Program-made: the position numbers and the translations under genes | Source of the DNA: Crocodylus rhombifer | Lineage: Eukaryota; Chordata; Crocodylia; Crocodylidae | Reading direction: 5' to 3' | DNA length: 64,000 nt | Assembly: GCA_038503035.1 (NCBI GenBank) | Contig: JAVSML010024722.1 | Coordinates: 437,332 to 501,331, forward strand | The notes under the pieces: model-generated | Databases searched by the model: none | The model's input: the letters and a program-made list of their open reading frames with translations, nothing else | What the model was told of the DNA's origin: nothing | Part shown: piece after piece, positions 25,971-36,900 of the stretch | Position numbering within the stretch: position 1 is the stretch's first letter | How the letters are laid out: each line of letters begins with the position of its first letter

Positions 25971-26519
25971 AAGTCATTCTGTAGTGTTGGTTGTAGCTGT
26001 GTTGGTCTAAGGACCTAGGCAGACAAGGTTCTTTGGGTAAATGTGATCTCACAATTCTAATCCTCAAAGAGAATTTAACAAAACACCTTTCATAGACAAG
26101 CCTATGAACTTCACTTCATTAATCTACTAGATACAAAAAATCATGGAATAAATATAGACATTGGATTTATGGCACATTATAACCTGCCTGACCTCTGATA
26201 ACCCCAGGTAACCTCTACATTTTACCAGGTACATTCTGTCATCCGGGCAACATTCCCCCTTTCTGCCCCCTACCTACCTGTCTCACACCTATTGTATCCC
26301 ATGGCCTCTGATCCTCATTTGCATTTTCACAGACCTTCATTTTGCATGTTGGTTTTTGTTCCATCCAAGAGAATACAAAACAACAGCAGACTCTCCCTGT
26401 GCCTGAAGAAGGTTGTTTGTTCCCAAAAGCTTGCAAAGAACAAATTTTCCAACTATATAGTTGGTCTAATAAAAGATATCACATTTCCCCCAAAAACCTT
26501 GTCTGCCTAAGTCATTCTG
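25971..26519 (+). mobile_element. Penelope-like element with 11-bp target duplication
   Basis: AAGTCATTCTG occurs at 25971-25981 and 26509-26519 and bounds a 527-base insertion (25982-26508). The left end has GGTTGTAGCTGTGTTGGTCT; then AGGCAGACAAGGTTC (26018 on) is complementary to the right end ACCTTGTCTGCCT (to 26508), about 30 bases of inverted repeat in all. Near the right end the phrase CCTGAAGAAGGTTGTTTG with CAAAAGCTTGC and GGTCTAATAAAAGATATCAC is common in sauropsid and other vertebrate repeats I associate with Penelope-type retroelements; that name is tentative. An 11-base duplication argues for a retroelement rather than a hAT or mariner transposon. ORFs at 26239-26524 are remnants or chance. 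Confidence 0.65.
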
Positions 26520-26594
26520 AATGAAGACATGAGCATTTTTTTCTCCAAACATGCATAATTTCTGTGCACTTTACTACCTTCTATTCCAACATTA

Positions 26595-26750
26595 GCCAGT
26601 GCTCTTCTTGGTGACCTGGGTTCCCCTCTCAGTGGCTCATCTTTCACCACAGTAAAATGGGAACAATGATACCCATTGCATTTGTAAAATTCTTTGAGAC
26701 CTTCTCCTAAGGACTGTATGTAAGCTAAGTGTCATTATTATTGTAACATT
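26595..26750 (+). mobile_element. MIR-type SINE
   Basis: The order GGTGACCTGGGTTC, a C/T-rich stretch, AGTAAAATGGGAACAATGATACC, then AGCTAAGTGTCATTATTATTG follows the middle and 3' part of MIR, a tRNA-derived SINE ancient in amniotes (established family). It is diverged and lacks a clear 5' promoter. Confidence 0.65.
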
Positions 26751-27401
26751 TCACAGAATAATTCAGAAGGAAAGAATAAAATAAAGAATTAAAGATAGAG
26801 TAAAACATACATATTTATACCAAGAATTGTTATATTAGACAATGGAACAGCATGCAAAGGGATGAATATTCTTTTGGTATATATTCACATTGTGGGGTCA
26901 AAATGTAAATTGACTTGTATTTAAATAAACTATTTTCAAACTAGAATCTCAGGTGAATAATATATTTATAAGCTTAAATATAGAGAAATCAAATGTAAAA
27001 AATTGTAATTATATTGGACTCCCGGTAGAAACCTAGAAAGACAGGAAATTTACAATTAATTCAAACAAATGCATGTGATTTTTTTCTTCAGAGTACTTTG
27101 ATTTGAATTTGAACTGTCTGTCTTAACTTTGAATTTCCTGGCTTTTCTTAGCTTGTGTCACATTAATATTATTTTTGCTTTATTTATATTTAATATTTGT
27201 ATTACTGAGACAATAACTTATTTGTTGTGACATAGTCTAACAGTTTCAGAGAGAGCTTCAAAACTACTTGGTAACTCTCAGTTCTTTATGAGATAATTAC
27301 TGGCACAAAAGGAAGCATTTCATTGTCTATTACCAAAAACAGAATAAACCAAAATGATCTATCTTGTTCAGTTTGCTTACCTGTCATTCCCCTCCCCCCA
27401 G

Positions 27402-27500
27402 ATCACAACAGTATCAGGAAATGAGTTCCTTCTTCAGTCGGATATTGACTTCATCATATTGGATTGGTTCCACGCTATCAAAAATGCAATTGACAGATTG
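27402..27500 (+). CDS. ARHGAP15: ARHGAP15 exon: C-terminal part of the PH domain
   Basis: A 99-base exon of 33 complete codons (phase 0 at both ends) bounded by a pyrimidine-rich acceptor ending in AG at 27400-27401 and a GTATGT donor at 27501. The peptide begins ITTVSGNEFLLQ and contains DFIILDWFHAIKNAIDRL. This is a last beta strand followed by the C-terminal amphipathic helix of a PH domain, with the helix tryptophan that is the most conserved PH residue. As I remember it, the human ARHGAP15 peptide is the same or nearly so over this exon. ARHGAP15 is a cytosolic Rac-selective GTPase-activating protein whose PH domain binds phosphoinositides and brings it to the plasma membrane. The ORF listing misses the exon because it has no start codon and is short. 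The paralogues ARHGAP9, 12 and 27 share the domain order, but the following exon favours ARHGAP15. Confidence 0.9.
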
Positions 27501-28234
27501 GTATGTATTTGTTTTGGCTGTTACCTTTATTAATTAAGATGTAGCAATTTAAACTTCATTTGCTTAGGCATCTACACAGGTTTTAGACAGGCAGAAAGCT
27601 AGCTAGCTTGAGAGACTTTGCTTTAATCTGAAGGATATATAAATATGTATGTATATCTAGTAAAAAATGTCAGATAAACAAGGTTGTTGGACTAAAATGT
27701 CATTTGATTCCTGTTTTAAAACAGAATGCTGCATTTATTTCTCTGGAATAACAAGGACATTGGTTTACTGTGGGTTGTAAAAGCATACTAGCACTTAAAA
27801 ACTAATGAATTTTTACATTTCTGTTTATGCAGCCTACACTATATAATCTTCAATAGAACTATTAATACATTTGAGCCTTTTATGAATTTTCATATTATTT
27901 ATTCAGAAGAATAAGACTAGCAAATAATATTCCTTTGTAACTGATTGCTGTTATTCTCCCAGGAAGACTGGGGTTTCTTCTAAAAGTAAGTAGGGCTATA
28001 TTTTTTTAAACAGTTTTTAATTACCCAGCCAGATTCAGCTCAACCTTTTTTTTCCCCCTTCTTGCCACACTCAGTGTTAATTCCAAATTCTGCTTTTCTA
28101 ATTCTGCCTGATACAAGAACAGATTTTCCTTTTTTAGGACATAGACCCCTCCTGATTGCTGTGAAGCCTAGTGAGAAAATTATTCCGCTTTACTGCATTT
28201 TCTAATGGGTTTTTTTCCTTGAATTGTAATTGAT

Positions 28235-28280
28235 TACACCTGAAAATGTGGTCTGGCTACACCTGAAAATGTGGCCCCTG
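28235..28280 (+). repeat. 23-bp tandem duplication
   Basis: TACACCTGAAAATGTGG occurs at 28235 and again at 28258, period 23, followed by weaker related words (CCACACATGCAAAGTAA, CCACAAGTGCAAAGTAA) to about 28380. Confidence 0.85.
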
Positions 28281-28570
28281 CTACACATTATATATATTGT
28301 GCAATTAACTGGTGAATGTCACAATAAATGTAGACCAGCCACACATGCAAAGTAAAACTGGCCACAAGTGCAAAGTAATTATCATACAATCAAAATGACT
28401 ATCCAGCTATAAAAAGAGCCAACCAGTTATAAAGTTAGTGCTTGAAAATGTGTACCAGTCTATAGCTGGTTTCAATCCAGCTTTAATTTGAATGTGATTG
28501 AAGGGCCCTATGATGCCTTTATAGGGGCTGATTTGAGTGTTGATTTGAAATTTGTTTAAAAAAATTAGAG

Positions 28571-28957
28571 TACATCTACACATGTGCTTTACTGTAGTTG
28601 ACTAATTAGCTCTGCAATAAAGTGTTACCATATACACATACTCAGGTGTTAGGGTGTAGTAAATGAGTACTTAACTCCACCAAAGTGCATGTGTAGATGC
28701 TGACAGGGGAATGAAGGTGCATAAGTGTGAGAGGCTGCCTGCTGCCTAGCCCTGCACTTTAGCACCCTCTTGTCCCAGATATCCCCCGCACTGCCCAATG
28801 GCACCACCTGGACCTCCTTCCAGCCTAGAGCTGCTCTGCCCTGGCTCAACCTGCTGCAGTCCTGGGTGCACATGTAGATACTGTGCCCAACAGCAGGAGA
28901 CTCCAGTGCAAATTGTGCTGGAGTTTATTACATCACCTCAGTGGCATGTGTAGATGA
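28571..28957. mobile_element. GC-rich inverted-repeat element, short form, copy 2
   Basis: Starts TACATCTACACATGTGCTTT and ends GGCATGTGTAGATGA, an imperfect terminal inverted repeat. It shares the CTGGGTGCACATGTAGATACTGTGCC and GGAGTTTATTACATCAC blocks with 21151-21619. It sits in the intron between the two ARHGAP15 exons, about 1.07 kb after the first exon. The ORF at 28649-28873 is not coding. Confidence 0.7.
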
Positions 28958-29864
28958 ACCCACAGGCAATGGAATCCTGTACTTGTAGGCTACAATAAGC
29001 CAAAAAGTGTTTGATCTGATGTGTGTTTTCATATTGCATATTGGATTGGATGAGCATACAGATACTTGAGCTGTGCAATTTTTTACCTGTGAAGGGCTTG
29101 CCCATACCATTTATACAGGACAAAATGTCCTCAGATCAGTATGGGGTAACCCCCATAACTTCTAAGATAATGTTTCCCCTTGAAAAGGCTTCTAAGTGAT
29201 AATAGGTGAAGCTATGGCAGCGTCTCCATCTGGTCTGATCATGAGGCTTGTGGGACTGAGCATCATCATTTACAGGGGCACTATGCATCTTGTTGCCAGC
29301 AGTCTCATTCTGGTTATCTCCTCTGTGGATGAACTGGGGCAGCAAGGGAGCTCTGCATTCTTTCATTCTCTCCATCCCAAAATGCATACAGATCTCATCT
29401 AAGCCCAAAGCAGTGGTATTTGAAATTCAGCCTCTGTACAGGTTGTTGGACTACATGACCCATGAGGTGCCTTTCAATCCTGATTCTATATACTTTAATT
29501 TTCTAATACATGAAAACATGTTTCTTTTCAGTATTTAAGAAAACTTCCTCTATGCAATAATTAAAAAACACACAGTGCACACATATGGGGAAATTATTTA
29601 AATCACTATGGTAAAAATTTAAGCCTTTTCTTTTCCAATTTACTTTGATATCTGAAATTTATTTGAAAAATTAAAACCTAACCATACCATTCATAAAACA
29701 GCAGCATTCTATTGAACCGAGTTTGTATTATATTGTCCTTAAATTATTACATCATCTGGTATAAATGTCTATCAGGTTCTGATTCTGTGTTAGTTTAATG
29801 TAATTTTGCATTTAAGTGCTACATATACATTTATAAAAAAAAAGGAAAAAATATATATTTCTAG

Positions 29865-29991
29865 CCAAAAGAGCAGCGTTGTACATCAAGAAACCTGGAG
29901 CTGAAACTTAGAAGATCATCCAGCAGTGAATTATTGAGCACCTTTGATACTGAGAGCAAAGAACCAAAAACTGAACACAGAAAATCTTTAA
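29865..29991 (+). CDS. ARHGAP15: ARHGAP15 exon: linker between PH and RhoGAP domains
   Basis: A 127-base exon (42 codons plus one base) between acceptor TTTCTAG (AG at 29863-29864) and a strong GTAAGT donor at 29992-29997. The reading frame follows in phase from the preceding exon. The peptide starts PKEQRCTSRNLELKLRRSSS and ends KTEHRKSL; the leftover A would begin the next codon, and in ARHGAP15 a methionine (ATG) follows KSL. The SRNLEL, RSSS-ELLS and EHRKSL blocks match ARHGAP15, while the intervening residues differ from the human sequence I recall, including a one-residue length change. It is a serine-rich basic linker before the RhoGAP domain, probably disordered and phosphorylated (inference). 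The RhoGAP exons themselves are not in the window. Confidence 0.88.
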
Positions 29992-29997
29992 GTAAGT

Positions 29998-32296
29998 ATT
30001 ATTTAAAACAAAATAATTCTTTGTGTAAGATCATGTCTATTAGATACAGAATGTAACAAAAATGAGAATTAATATGAAGGCCAATTTTCTCCCTTGTTGT
30101 GTATGCATAATTTGCTTCTTAGGAAAGTGCAATTCCTACCCCCAAGTATCTCAACAGAGACATGATTTCCTAACCGAAAGAAGGTCCTGCAGAAGCAAAG
30201 ATAGTTTTTAAAGGAGTTTATTTTAAGAAGCAAGCAACTTGGTTCCAATGCTAAATTCTGTTGCTGTCAGTTGATTTCTATTTCAGTAAAAGAAACGAAT
30301 GTTAGTAAAGTAATTTTGTCTGACAGAAGTTTGTGCACTTAAGGTTTTTATGGAAGCGGCAGGTCACGTGTCAGACAGCCAGAAATCTAGCTATAATTTT
30401 TTGAAAGAGCTAAATTCCAAAGGCTTCATTTTATGATAAGAGAAAATGTTCTGAGTTTGCTGTTTTGTTTGATATGATACACACCTACTCATTCTAACTC
30501 ACTTTCAGCTTTAGGCCCACATACTACAATGAGATGTATAGCTGTGTATGTTTGCCTGAATCTGATTCTATATATCTTGTTACAAAATCAAGGCCAGAGA
30601 TATTTAGGTTGTATATGCCTTAGAATTACCACAGATAGGTGAATTGATTATTTTTTTCTCCTTTGTAAAAGGTTTTAGAGAGAGAGATATAGAGATACAT
30701 ATAATGAGAATCACATAATATATGTGAAAAGCAAAATTAGCTTGACACTCATTTTGCCAGCTGTATCCATATTTGCTCCCTCTGCCTTATCCAGTTCAGG
30801 AGATGTGCTCAGGATTTTTCTCTCTTCAACGAAATGTAAAACAGCTTGAATAGTCTTATATTTTTGTATTGTGCCTTACATTTTATGTCTCAGCTCAAGT
30901 ATAATTATGGTCAGCAAATGGTGAAACAGTTTAGGGTCTGATGCTGTGTCCGTTGAAGTTAATGGCAAAATGCCCTTTAACTGTCTCACCACTTTCTGAC
31001 CTCCCTCTTCATGGTATCATAAGTTTTCTTATATTTTTTTAAACTGTGATTTAGGAGACAGAGCAAAAGAAAGTTATCACTACCAGTGACATAAACTTAG
31101 TGTACATTTCTTTTTAAACCTTAGAGAGCTGTGAATAACTTTCTTGTTAGAGGCTATTTAAACTGTTTAAAAAATTGAAAGTATCTGCTGTGAAATCTTA
31201 TTGAATTGAGGCTTGTATTTAAATAGTGTAGACTGGCTAGCTTCAAAAATATGAATCTGGAATTTTTTATGGCCCCTTGAGATTAAGTAATTATGTGGAA
31301 TTAGAAAAATCATAGTATTCACTTACTTATTAGTAGTCTAAGCACAAACTATATTGTCAGTTTTCTGCCTTTGGCTTTCTGTGCCCTTAATGTTCACACA
31401 AGTATCGTCGCCAGAATTATTGGCAGCTAGAGCCAAAATTGCTTTAAAAAGGCATGAGAACTGGTAATGACACATTGTTAGCAGTTAACAGGTGGTCGTT
31501 TCATTGTCCAGTTTGACTGCAGAGCACAGAGAAGATATTTGCAGTATCTGCAAGTGTGTTTATAAAGTTATTATAAAGTTTAAACAGTTTTATCATCTTT
31601 CTAGTACTCCCATGTTATTGGTTACTACAAGCAAAGTCAAGTAAAAAAAAAAATAGATGTTTAAAGAATGTTTATATATCACTTAGCCTAACACAAACCA
31701 AGACATTGAAAGCTAAGGAAGACTTTCTTTATAGGGAAGAGAGGCAACTGGTGTACGTTTAAAGGCCCACGTTACCTCTAGATAATGTTAGTAAACTATC
31801 CAAATGCAATTCCTATTAAACTATATTTTCTTCTATATTCTCAAATGTTACAACTCTAAAAAGGACTCAGATATATGGTTCTAGATACTGAAATTTTCTG
31901 AGAGAAACTGCTATGCTGAGCTTCAGCCCAAACCATGATACCAATATATACCTCAGTTAAAGCCTAGAGCGGCTGCTCCTATGAAATAAGTGGTGCATTT
32001 TCTGTGCTTCTTTGATGCTTAGTGCTGAGCTTCCAAAAAGTGATAGTTATGTTTGACAACTTGACAATGGCTGCTTACATTCAAATAGGAGAATTCACCC
32101 ACACTTCTCCCCTACTAGAAAAACTTACATGGAGATGCCTAAGCAGACATTTGAATCCTGAGCCCCTAAAGAGCAGAGAGATTGCTGTGCCAATACTGCA
32201 CAGATAGGGGGTGTCTGTGCACACATCTCAGCATGCTCTGCAGGCTCCCTCAGCCTGCCTGATGACAGATAGCAGCAGTGCAGAGGGCCATCCTAA
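29998..32296. other. Intron, nothing recognised
   Basis: A diverged interspersed-repeat-like phrase (GGTCTGATGCTGTGTCCGTT then GAAGTTAATGGCAAAA) at about 30935-30970 resembles a phrase near 46245, but no boundaries are visible. Otherwise plain AT-rich sequence. Confidence 0.4.
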
Positions 32297-34690
32297 TTCA
32301 TAGTTTCATAGTTAGTAGTGTTGGAAGGGACCTGAGCAGATCATCAGGTCCAACCCCCTGCCATGGCAGGAAAGACTACTGGGGTCAAATGACCCCAGCA
32401 AGGTGATTGTCTAGCCTTGTCTTAAAGACCCCCAGGGTAGGAGCCAGCACCACTTCTCTTGGAAGTTGGTTCCAGATCCTAGCCGCCCTGACAGTGAAGT
32501 AGCGCCTCCTGATGTCTAATCTGAATCTGCCCTCCGCCAGCTTATGACCGTTATTCCTGGTCACTCCTGGGAGTGCTCGGGGGAACAGGGACTCCCCCAG
32601 TGCCTGCTGGTCCCCTCTGACTAGTTTGTAACAAGCCACTAGATCCCCCCTCAGCCTTCTCTTGTGGAGGCTGAACAGGTTCAGGTCCCGTAGCTTGTCC
32701 TCATAGGGCCTGCCCTGCTGTCCCCTGATCATGCGAGTGGCCCTCCTCTGGACACTCTCCATGCTGTCCACATCCCTCTTGAAGTGCGGTGCCCAGAACT
32801 GGACTCGGTACTCCAACTGCGGCCTGACCAGTGCCGCATAGAGGGGGAGGATCACCTCCTTGGACTTACTTGAGATGCATCTGTGAATGCACAACAAGGT
32901 GCGGTTGGCCTTCCTGACTGCATCCCCACACTGCCGGCCCATGTTCATCTTGGCATCAGTGATGACTCCAAGATCCTTTTCTGCCTCTGCCCTGATGAGA
33001 AAGGAGTTCCCCAACCTGTAGGTATGGTGCTCGTTCTTCCTCCCCAGGTGCATCACCTCACACTTGTCAGTGTTGAATCCCATCCTATTCTCATCCGCCC
33101 ACCCCTGTAACCTGTCTAGGTCCGATTATAGCCAATTCCTTCCTTCTAACATGCCCACATCCCCCCACATCTTAGTGTCATCAGCAAATTTGAACAGGGT
33201 GCTTTTTACCCCCTCATCCAAGTCACTGATAAAGATGTTGAACACTGCAGGCCCGAGGACCGAGCCCTGCGGAACCCCACTGCCCATGTCCTTCCAGGCT
33301 GAAAATGACCCATCCCCTACCACTCTCTGGGTGCGGCCCTCCATCCAGTTGGCGACCCATTTGACTGTGTAGGTGTCGACACCAGAGTCCTCCAGTTTTT
33401 TAATGAAAACGGGGTGAGAGATAGTGTCGAAGGCCTTCCAAAAGTCCAGAAAGACTACGTCCACTGCTACCCCTGCATCTAAGGATTTGGTGATCTGCTT
33501 GTAGAAGGCCACCAGGTTGGTCTGACAGGACCTGCCTCTAATGAACCCAAGCATAATCTCCCCTGATGGCCCCTCATGGACACATGCCAAAATAATTCTC
33601 TCAAAAAGCTTACCCAGGATCAAGGTAAGACTAGCTGGCCTATAGTTCTCCAGGTCCTCCTTCCTCCCTTTTTTGAAGATGAGAACCACATTGGCCCTCT
33701 TCCAGTCCTCTGGCACCACATCAGAGCATCACGAATGCTTTTAAAGCCATGCCAGGGTTCCCGCATTGACCTCAGCTAATTCCCTTAGCACTCTGGGGTG
33801 GAGATCATTTGGACCAGCTGATTTAAATACATCCAGTCCCTCCAGAAGTTCCCTGACTAGATCCTCCCTGCCCCTTGGCCTAGGTGCGCCTCCCCTAGGG
33901 CCTGAGGGAGGCCCAGCAGGGGGGCTGATCTGGTCCCTGCTCAGGAAAATGGAGGCAAAGAAGTTGTTAAATAGGTTAGCTTTGTTGTCTTGTGTGACAA
34001 CCAAATTTCCTAGCATGTCTTGCAGGGGCCCCACATTACCTGGTACCTTCTTTTTGCCCCCTATGTATTTAAAAAAGGACTTCTTCTTGTCCTTGATCTG
34101 GGAAGCTAGTCCCAGTTCCATCTCTGCCTTGGCCTTCCTGACTGGCCCCCTGCATCCCCAAGCAACTGCAGTATAGTCCTTGCTGGTGATGGCCTCTCCT
34201 TTCCATTGGGTGTACACCTCCCTTTTAGCTAGAAGACATTCCTGGATGCTTTTGCTGAGCCATGGGGGCTTTTTTGCCCTCCTTCTCCCTTTGATCCATG
34301 TTGGGATTACCTCCCTTTGGGCTTGGAGGATCGTCTCCTTAAGGAGCGACCACTCTCCTTGGACACCTGGCTCCCCACCCATCTGGGACCTCAGTGCTTC
34401 CCTGACTATTCTCCTTAGCTCATTGAAGTCTGCCCTCCTGAAATCTAGGGCTGCTGCCTTGCTTCAGGCCTTTGCCACTTGCACTGGCTGGTGAATTCCA
34501 GCAGGCAATGATCACTGTCACCCAGGTAGTCCAGCATTTGCAGCCTGCTCACCAGATTATCACCCATGGCCAGCGCCAGGTCCAACAAGGCATCTCCCCT
34601 GGTGGGGCTGTGCACCTCCTGAGTTAGATGGAGGTCCAGGGTTAGACTGGCTGACCCAGATTGCTCAATCAGCCTGTGTCTCCCTACAGC
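32297..34690 (-). mobile_element. CR1 LINE, 5'-truncated, about 2.4 kb
   Basis: The minus strand holds the C-terminal part of the CR1 endonuclease, the linker, the reverse transcriptase and the 3' end. The 3' end on the + strand begins TTCATAGTTTCATAG then GTTGGAAGGGACCTGAGCAG, the CR1 signature. Upstream of about 34690 similarity ends, so the endonuclease N-terminal part is missing, as usual for 5'-truncated LINE insertions. The flanking sequence at 32205-32290 and 34850-34925 looks like parts of another inverted-repeat element that the CR1 may have entered (inference). Confidence 0.9.
32385..34660 (-). pseudogene. CR1 ORF2 (endonuclease end plus reverse transcriptase), broken
   Basis: Read from the right: 34660-34445 gives LTQEVHSPTRGDALLDLALA and GDSDHCLLEF, the end of the apurinic-type endonuclease. 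After a frameshift between about 34382 and 34445, one frame runs to 32385. It passes stop codons at 33741-33743, 33729-33731 and 33126-33128. Reverse-transcriptase motifs are visible: NYRPASLT, VVFLDFWKAFDT (first catalytic Asp), SGVPQGSVLGP, and KFADDTKMW (33170-33200 region, the paired catalytic Asp). The C-terminal thumb follows with VQRRATRMIRGQQGRPY and ends DNHLAGVI. Few lesions for about 750 codons suggests a fairly young copy by LINE standards or a slow mutation rate. Confidence 0.9.
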
Positions 34691-34930
34691 ACAATGTGGA
34701 TTGTGAAGGGGGTATGTTTTGCTCCCTGCTTGGCTGGAGTAGTACAGTCCAGCCCAAATGACACACTGTTGGAGGAGGGGGTGCAAGGGGTTGAAAGCAA
34801 AGCATGTGTTTTCAGCACTGCACATTAGGGCAACCTGATGCACACTTATTTAGTACCGCACTTTGCAGGTACTAAATTTAATGTTCATTAGGAAAAGTGC
34901 ATTAATGCACATGTAGATGTGCCTGGAATG
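34691..34930. mobile_element. End of an inverted-repeat element related to 38484-38993
   Basis: 34860-34925 reads ACTAAATTTAATGTTCATTA, then AGTGCATTAATGCACATGTAGATGTGCC. The same sequence order occurs around the Tigger1-like insertion at 38610-38993. The left end of this copy is unclear. Confidence 0.45.
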
Positions 34931-36900
34931 ATTTAACCCTAGATGTTCCAAGGTTATTTTTCAGCTGTAGTGGCCATTTTTTCTCTGGGAGAAAAATCCT
35001 GAACATCTATACACTCATAGTTTCTCCTGGGAAAGTAACAACTCTCCCAGAAGAAAATTATGTTTGTATGTGGCCATTCATTCTACTGGAAACAGGACTC
35101 AAACCACCAAAGTCAGTTTATACAAGCCAATTATCTGCACCTCAATGATAAAGGTTTTCTGTCACCAGTGACTTGGTTTGTATTCAGTCCAATGAACTAG
35201 TAGTTAGATTTCTTCTTAGGCTAATAGTTTGATAAGCTTTTAAGCTAATAACGGAGCAAAGATGGCATTGTTAGACAATATTGTTATAAACCAAAGCCAC
35301 AGTCCTTCCTTAGGATATGTTGGGGTCCATTACCATTTGTCTTACAAGACCCCTAGTACACACTCATTTAAAAAAGGGATAGGATTTGATCCTCAATCCC
35401 AACAATCATGCCTACTGCCAGGCCATATATGCATGTCAGGGCCTTTTTTTTACATGCCACATAAGCATGGCAAGACGTGATTTTGGGATCAGGGATCAGG
35501 TCCCAGTGATTGCCAGTTCAGGGAGAATCTGGGCTCCCACTGCACCAGCAAGTTGAAAGCCAGATGCTCAATATTAGCTGAACCCAAACAGTCTCAGGCC
35601 GGGGACTGAGTCCACATTGAAGCTGGTTCCAGACCTCAGTGCAGTCCTGGGATTCAGACTGACAATCGATTGCAGCATCAGAACTGCACTAAGGCCAGTT
35701 CAAGACTCTAGTATGGTCCTGGGGCTGATACTACCAATCAGCTGAATGTCAATCCTAACCCTGGGAGTAGACCAGTGTCTTAAAGTCTGTGGTTACCTTG
35801 CCACATGTACCATTTAAGGTGCAAAGGAAACCAGGCTGTGGCAAGGCACCTGCAGTGCCTGCCACTTCAAGGTTTCAAGTTGGCAGTGGAGCAGCCAGCA
35901 GGTGAGTGCTAGCCTCATCAAGGCTAGCACATGACCCTAGGAGGACCCTGGGATTGGTCTGAGGAGCAGCCTCCATTTTAACCCAGACCCTCAGAGAGAG
36001 AAGCAGCAGTCTGAGCTGAGCAGGCAAGGAGGCAACATCAGGCTGAGCTGCTCCTGAAACATCTTGGAGGTAAGGTCAGGAGCTGTGGGGATGGTTTGGA
36101 GGGTGCCAATCCTGGCTATGACCTAAAACTGCATCCTGCTGGGGAAGGGTGGCCTGGTGGGACTCCCTGTGGTGGGGGAGTCCCCAGTAAATGTCAGAAT
36201 AGTTACCTCCCTGATGAAAGGTGAGGAGGGGCACCTGAAAACCACAGCTTCCACCTACAGGTGGGTTACAATATAGGGTGAGAGACCCTGGTGTTAAGGG
36301 CCAGGCACAGCGGCAGCCCCCAGGGTAAAAGACCCCAATGCAAGGGGCACCCACCTGGGCCCCATCAGGTGAAAGACCTCAGCAGCCCAGAGGGGCTGAG
36401 CAAGAGAAACAGCCCAGAGTGAGGCTGAGTGTGGCCCTAGGAAGGGGGCAGAAGGCCCAGTGAGGTCTGAGTGATAGTGAAGCGGCCCAGAGTGAGCTGA
36501 GTGCGGCCCTAGTAAAGGGGCAGAAGGCCCAGTGTGGTGGCCAGAATTTAAGTGGCTCAGTTGAGGGCAGTAAAATGAGTGGCCCTACTGAGGGCCAGAA
36601 TTACTGAATTGTGAATAGGGAAATACTGGATGTGATAATATAGAAATACCAGATGTGAGAATCAATATCAGCAAGGCCTGAGACACGTGTAAAGGAAGGT
36701 CGGAGCGTGTACCAAGGTCCTTGGCATCAAAAGGGAGAGCAATAGGCAGCCTCCCGCCTTAGAAAGAGCAATCATATTTATTCCATCAAGTCAAGGCAGG
36801 TGAGCAAAGCAGAGGTTTAGGCCTGAACAGGCAGGCGGCCAGCACTGAGACCCAACCCTAAAAAGCTAGCCTGTTACAGAGGCACAAAAACGTTACATAT
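34931..36900. other. Intron with GC-richer repeat-like block, class unknown
   Basis: From about 35500 to 36890 the base composition rises and phrases such as AAGGCCCAGTG, GGCCCTA and GCAGCCC recur. The block ends in TAGCCTGTTACAGAGG. It could be derived from an LTR element, but I see no paired LTRs, primer-binding site or protein motif. The ORFs at 35262 and 36076 have no family signature. Confidence 0.35.
36412..36556 (+). repeat. 73-bp tandem duplication
   Basis: Two diverged copies of a 73-base unit beginning GCCCAGAGTGAG and containing GGGCAGAAGGCCCAGTG, with a partial copy just upstream at about 36384. Confidence 0.8.

Larger units (their letters stand above)
1..27401 (+). other. ARHGAP15: ARHGAP15 intron upstream of the PH-domain exon (5' part outside window)
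   Basis: This segment ends in a normal splice acceptor: a C/T-rich tract at about 27378-27399 followed by AG at 27400-27401. I found no other host exon in it; the short ORFs are scattered over all frames, lack family motifs, and many lie inside repeats listed separately. The upstream exon, which should encode the earlier beta strands of the PH domain, must lie outside the window, so the intron exceeds 27 kb. Human ARHGAP15 is also a very large gene with long introns, which fits. Confidence 0.75.
27501..29864 (+). other. ARHGAP15: ARHGAP15 intron between the two exons
   Basis: A 2,364-base intron opening with GTATGT and ending in TTTCTAG at 29858-29864. It carries a 23-bp tandem duplication (28235-28280) and a short GC-rich-family inverted-repeat element (28571-28957). 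The remainder is AT-rich with no coding signal that I recognise. The ORFs near 29136-29538 show no domain and overlap on opposite strands. Confidence 0.8.

Noticed and set aside
32385..34382. Three ORFs (232, 197, 213 codons) as separate genes
   Set aside because: All are in one frame of a single CR1 ORF2 interrupted by stops.
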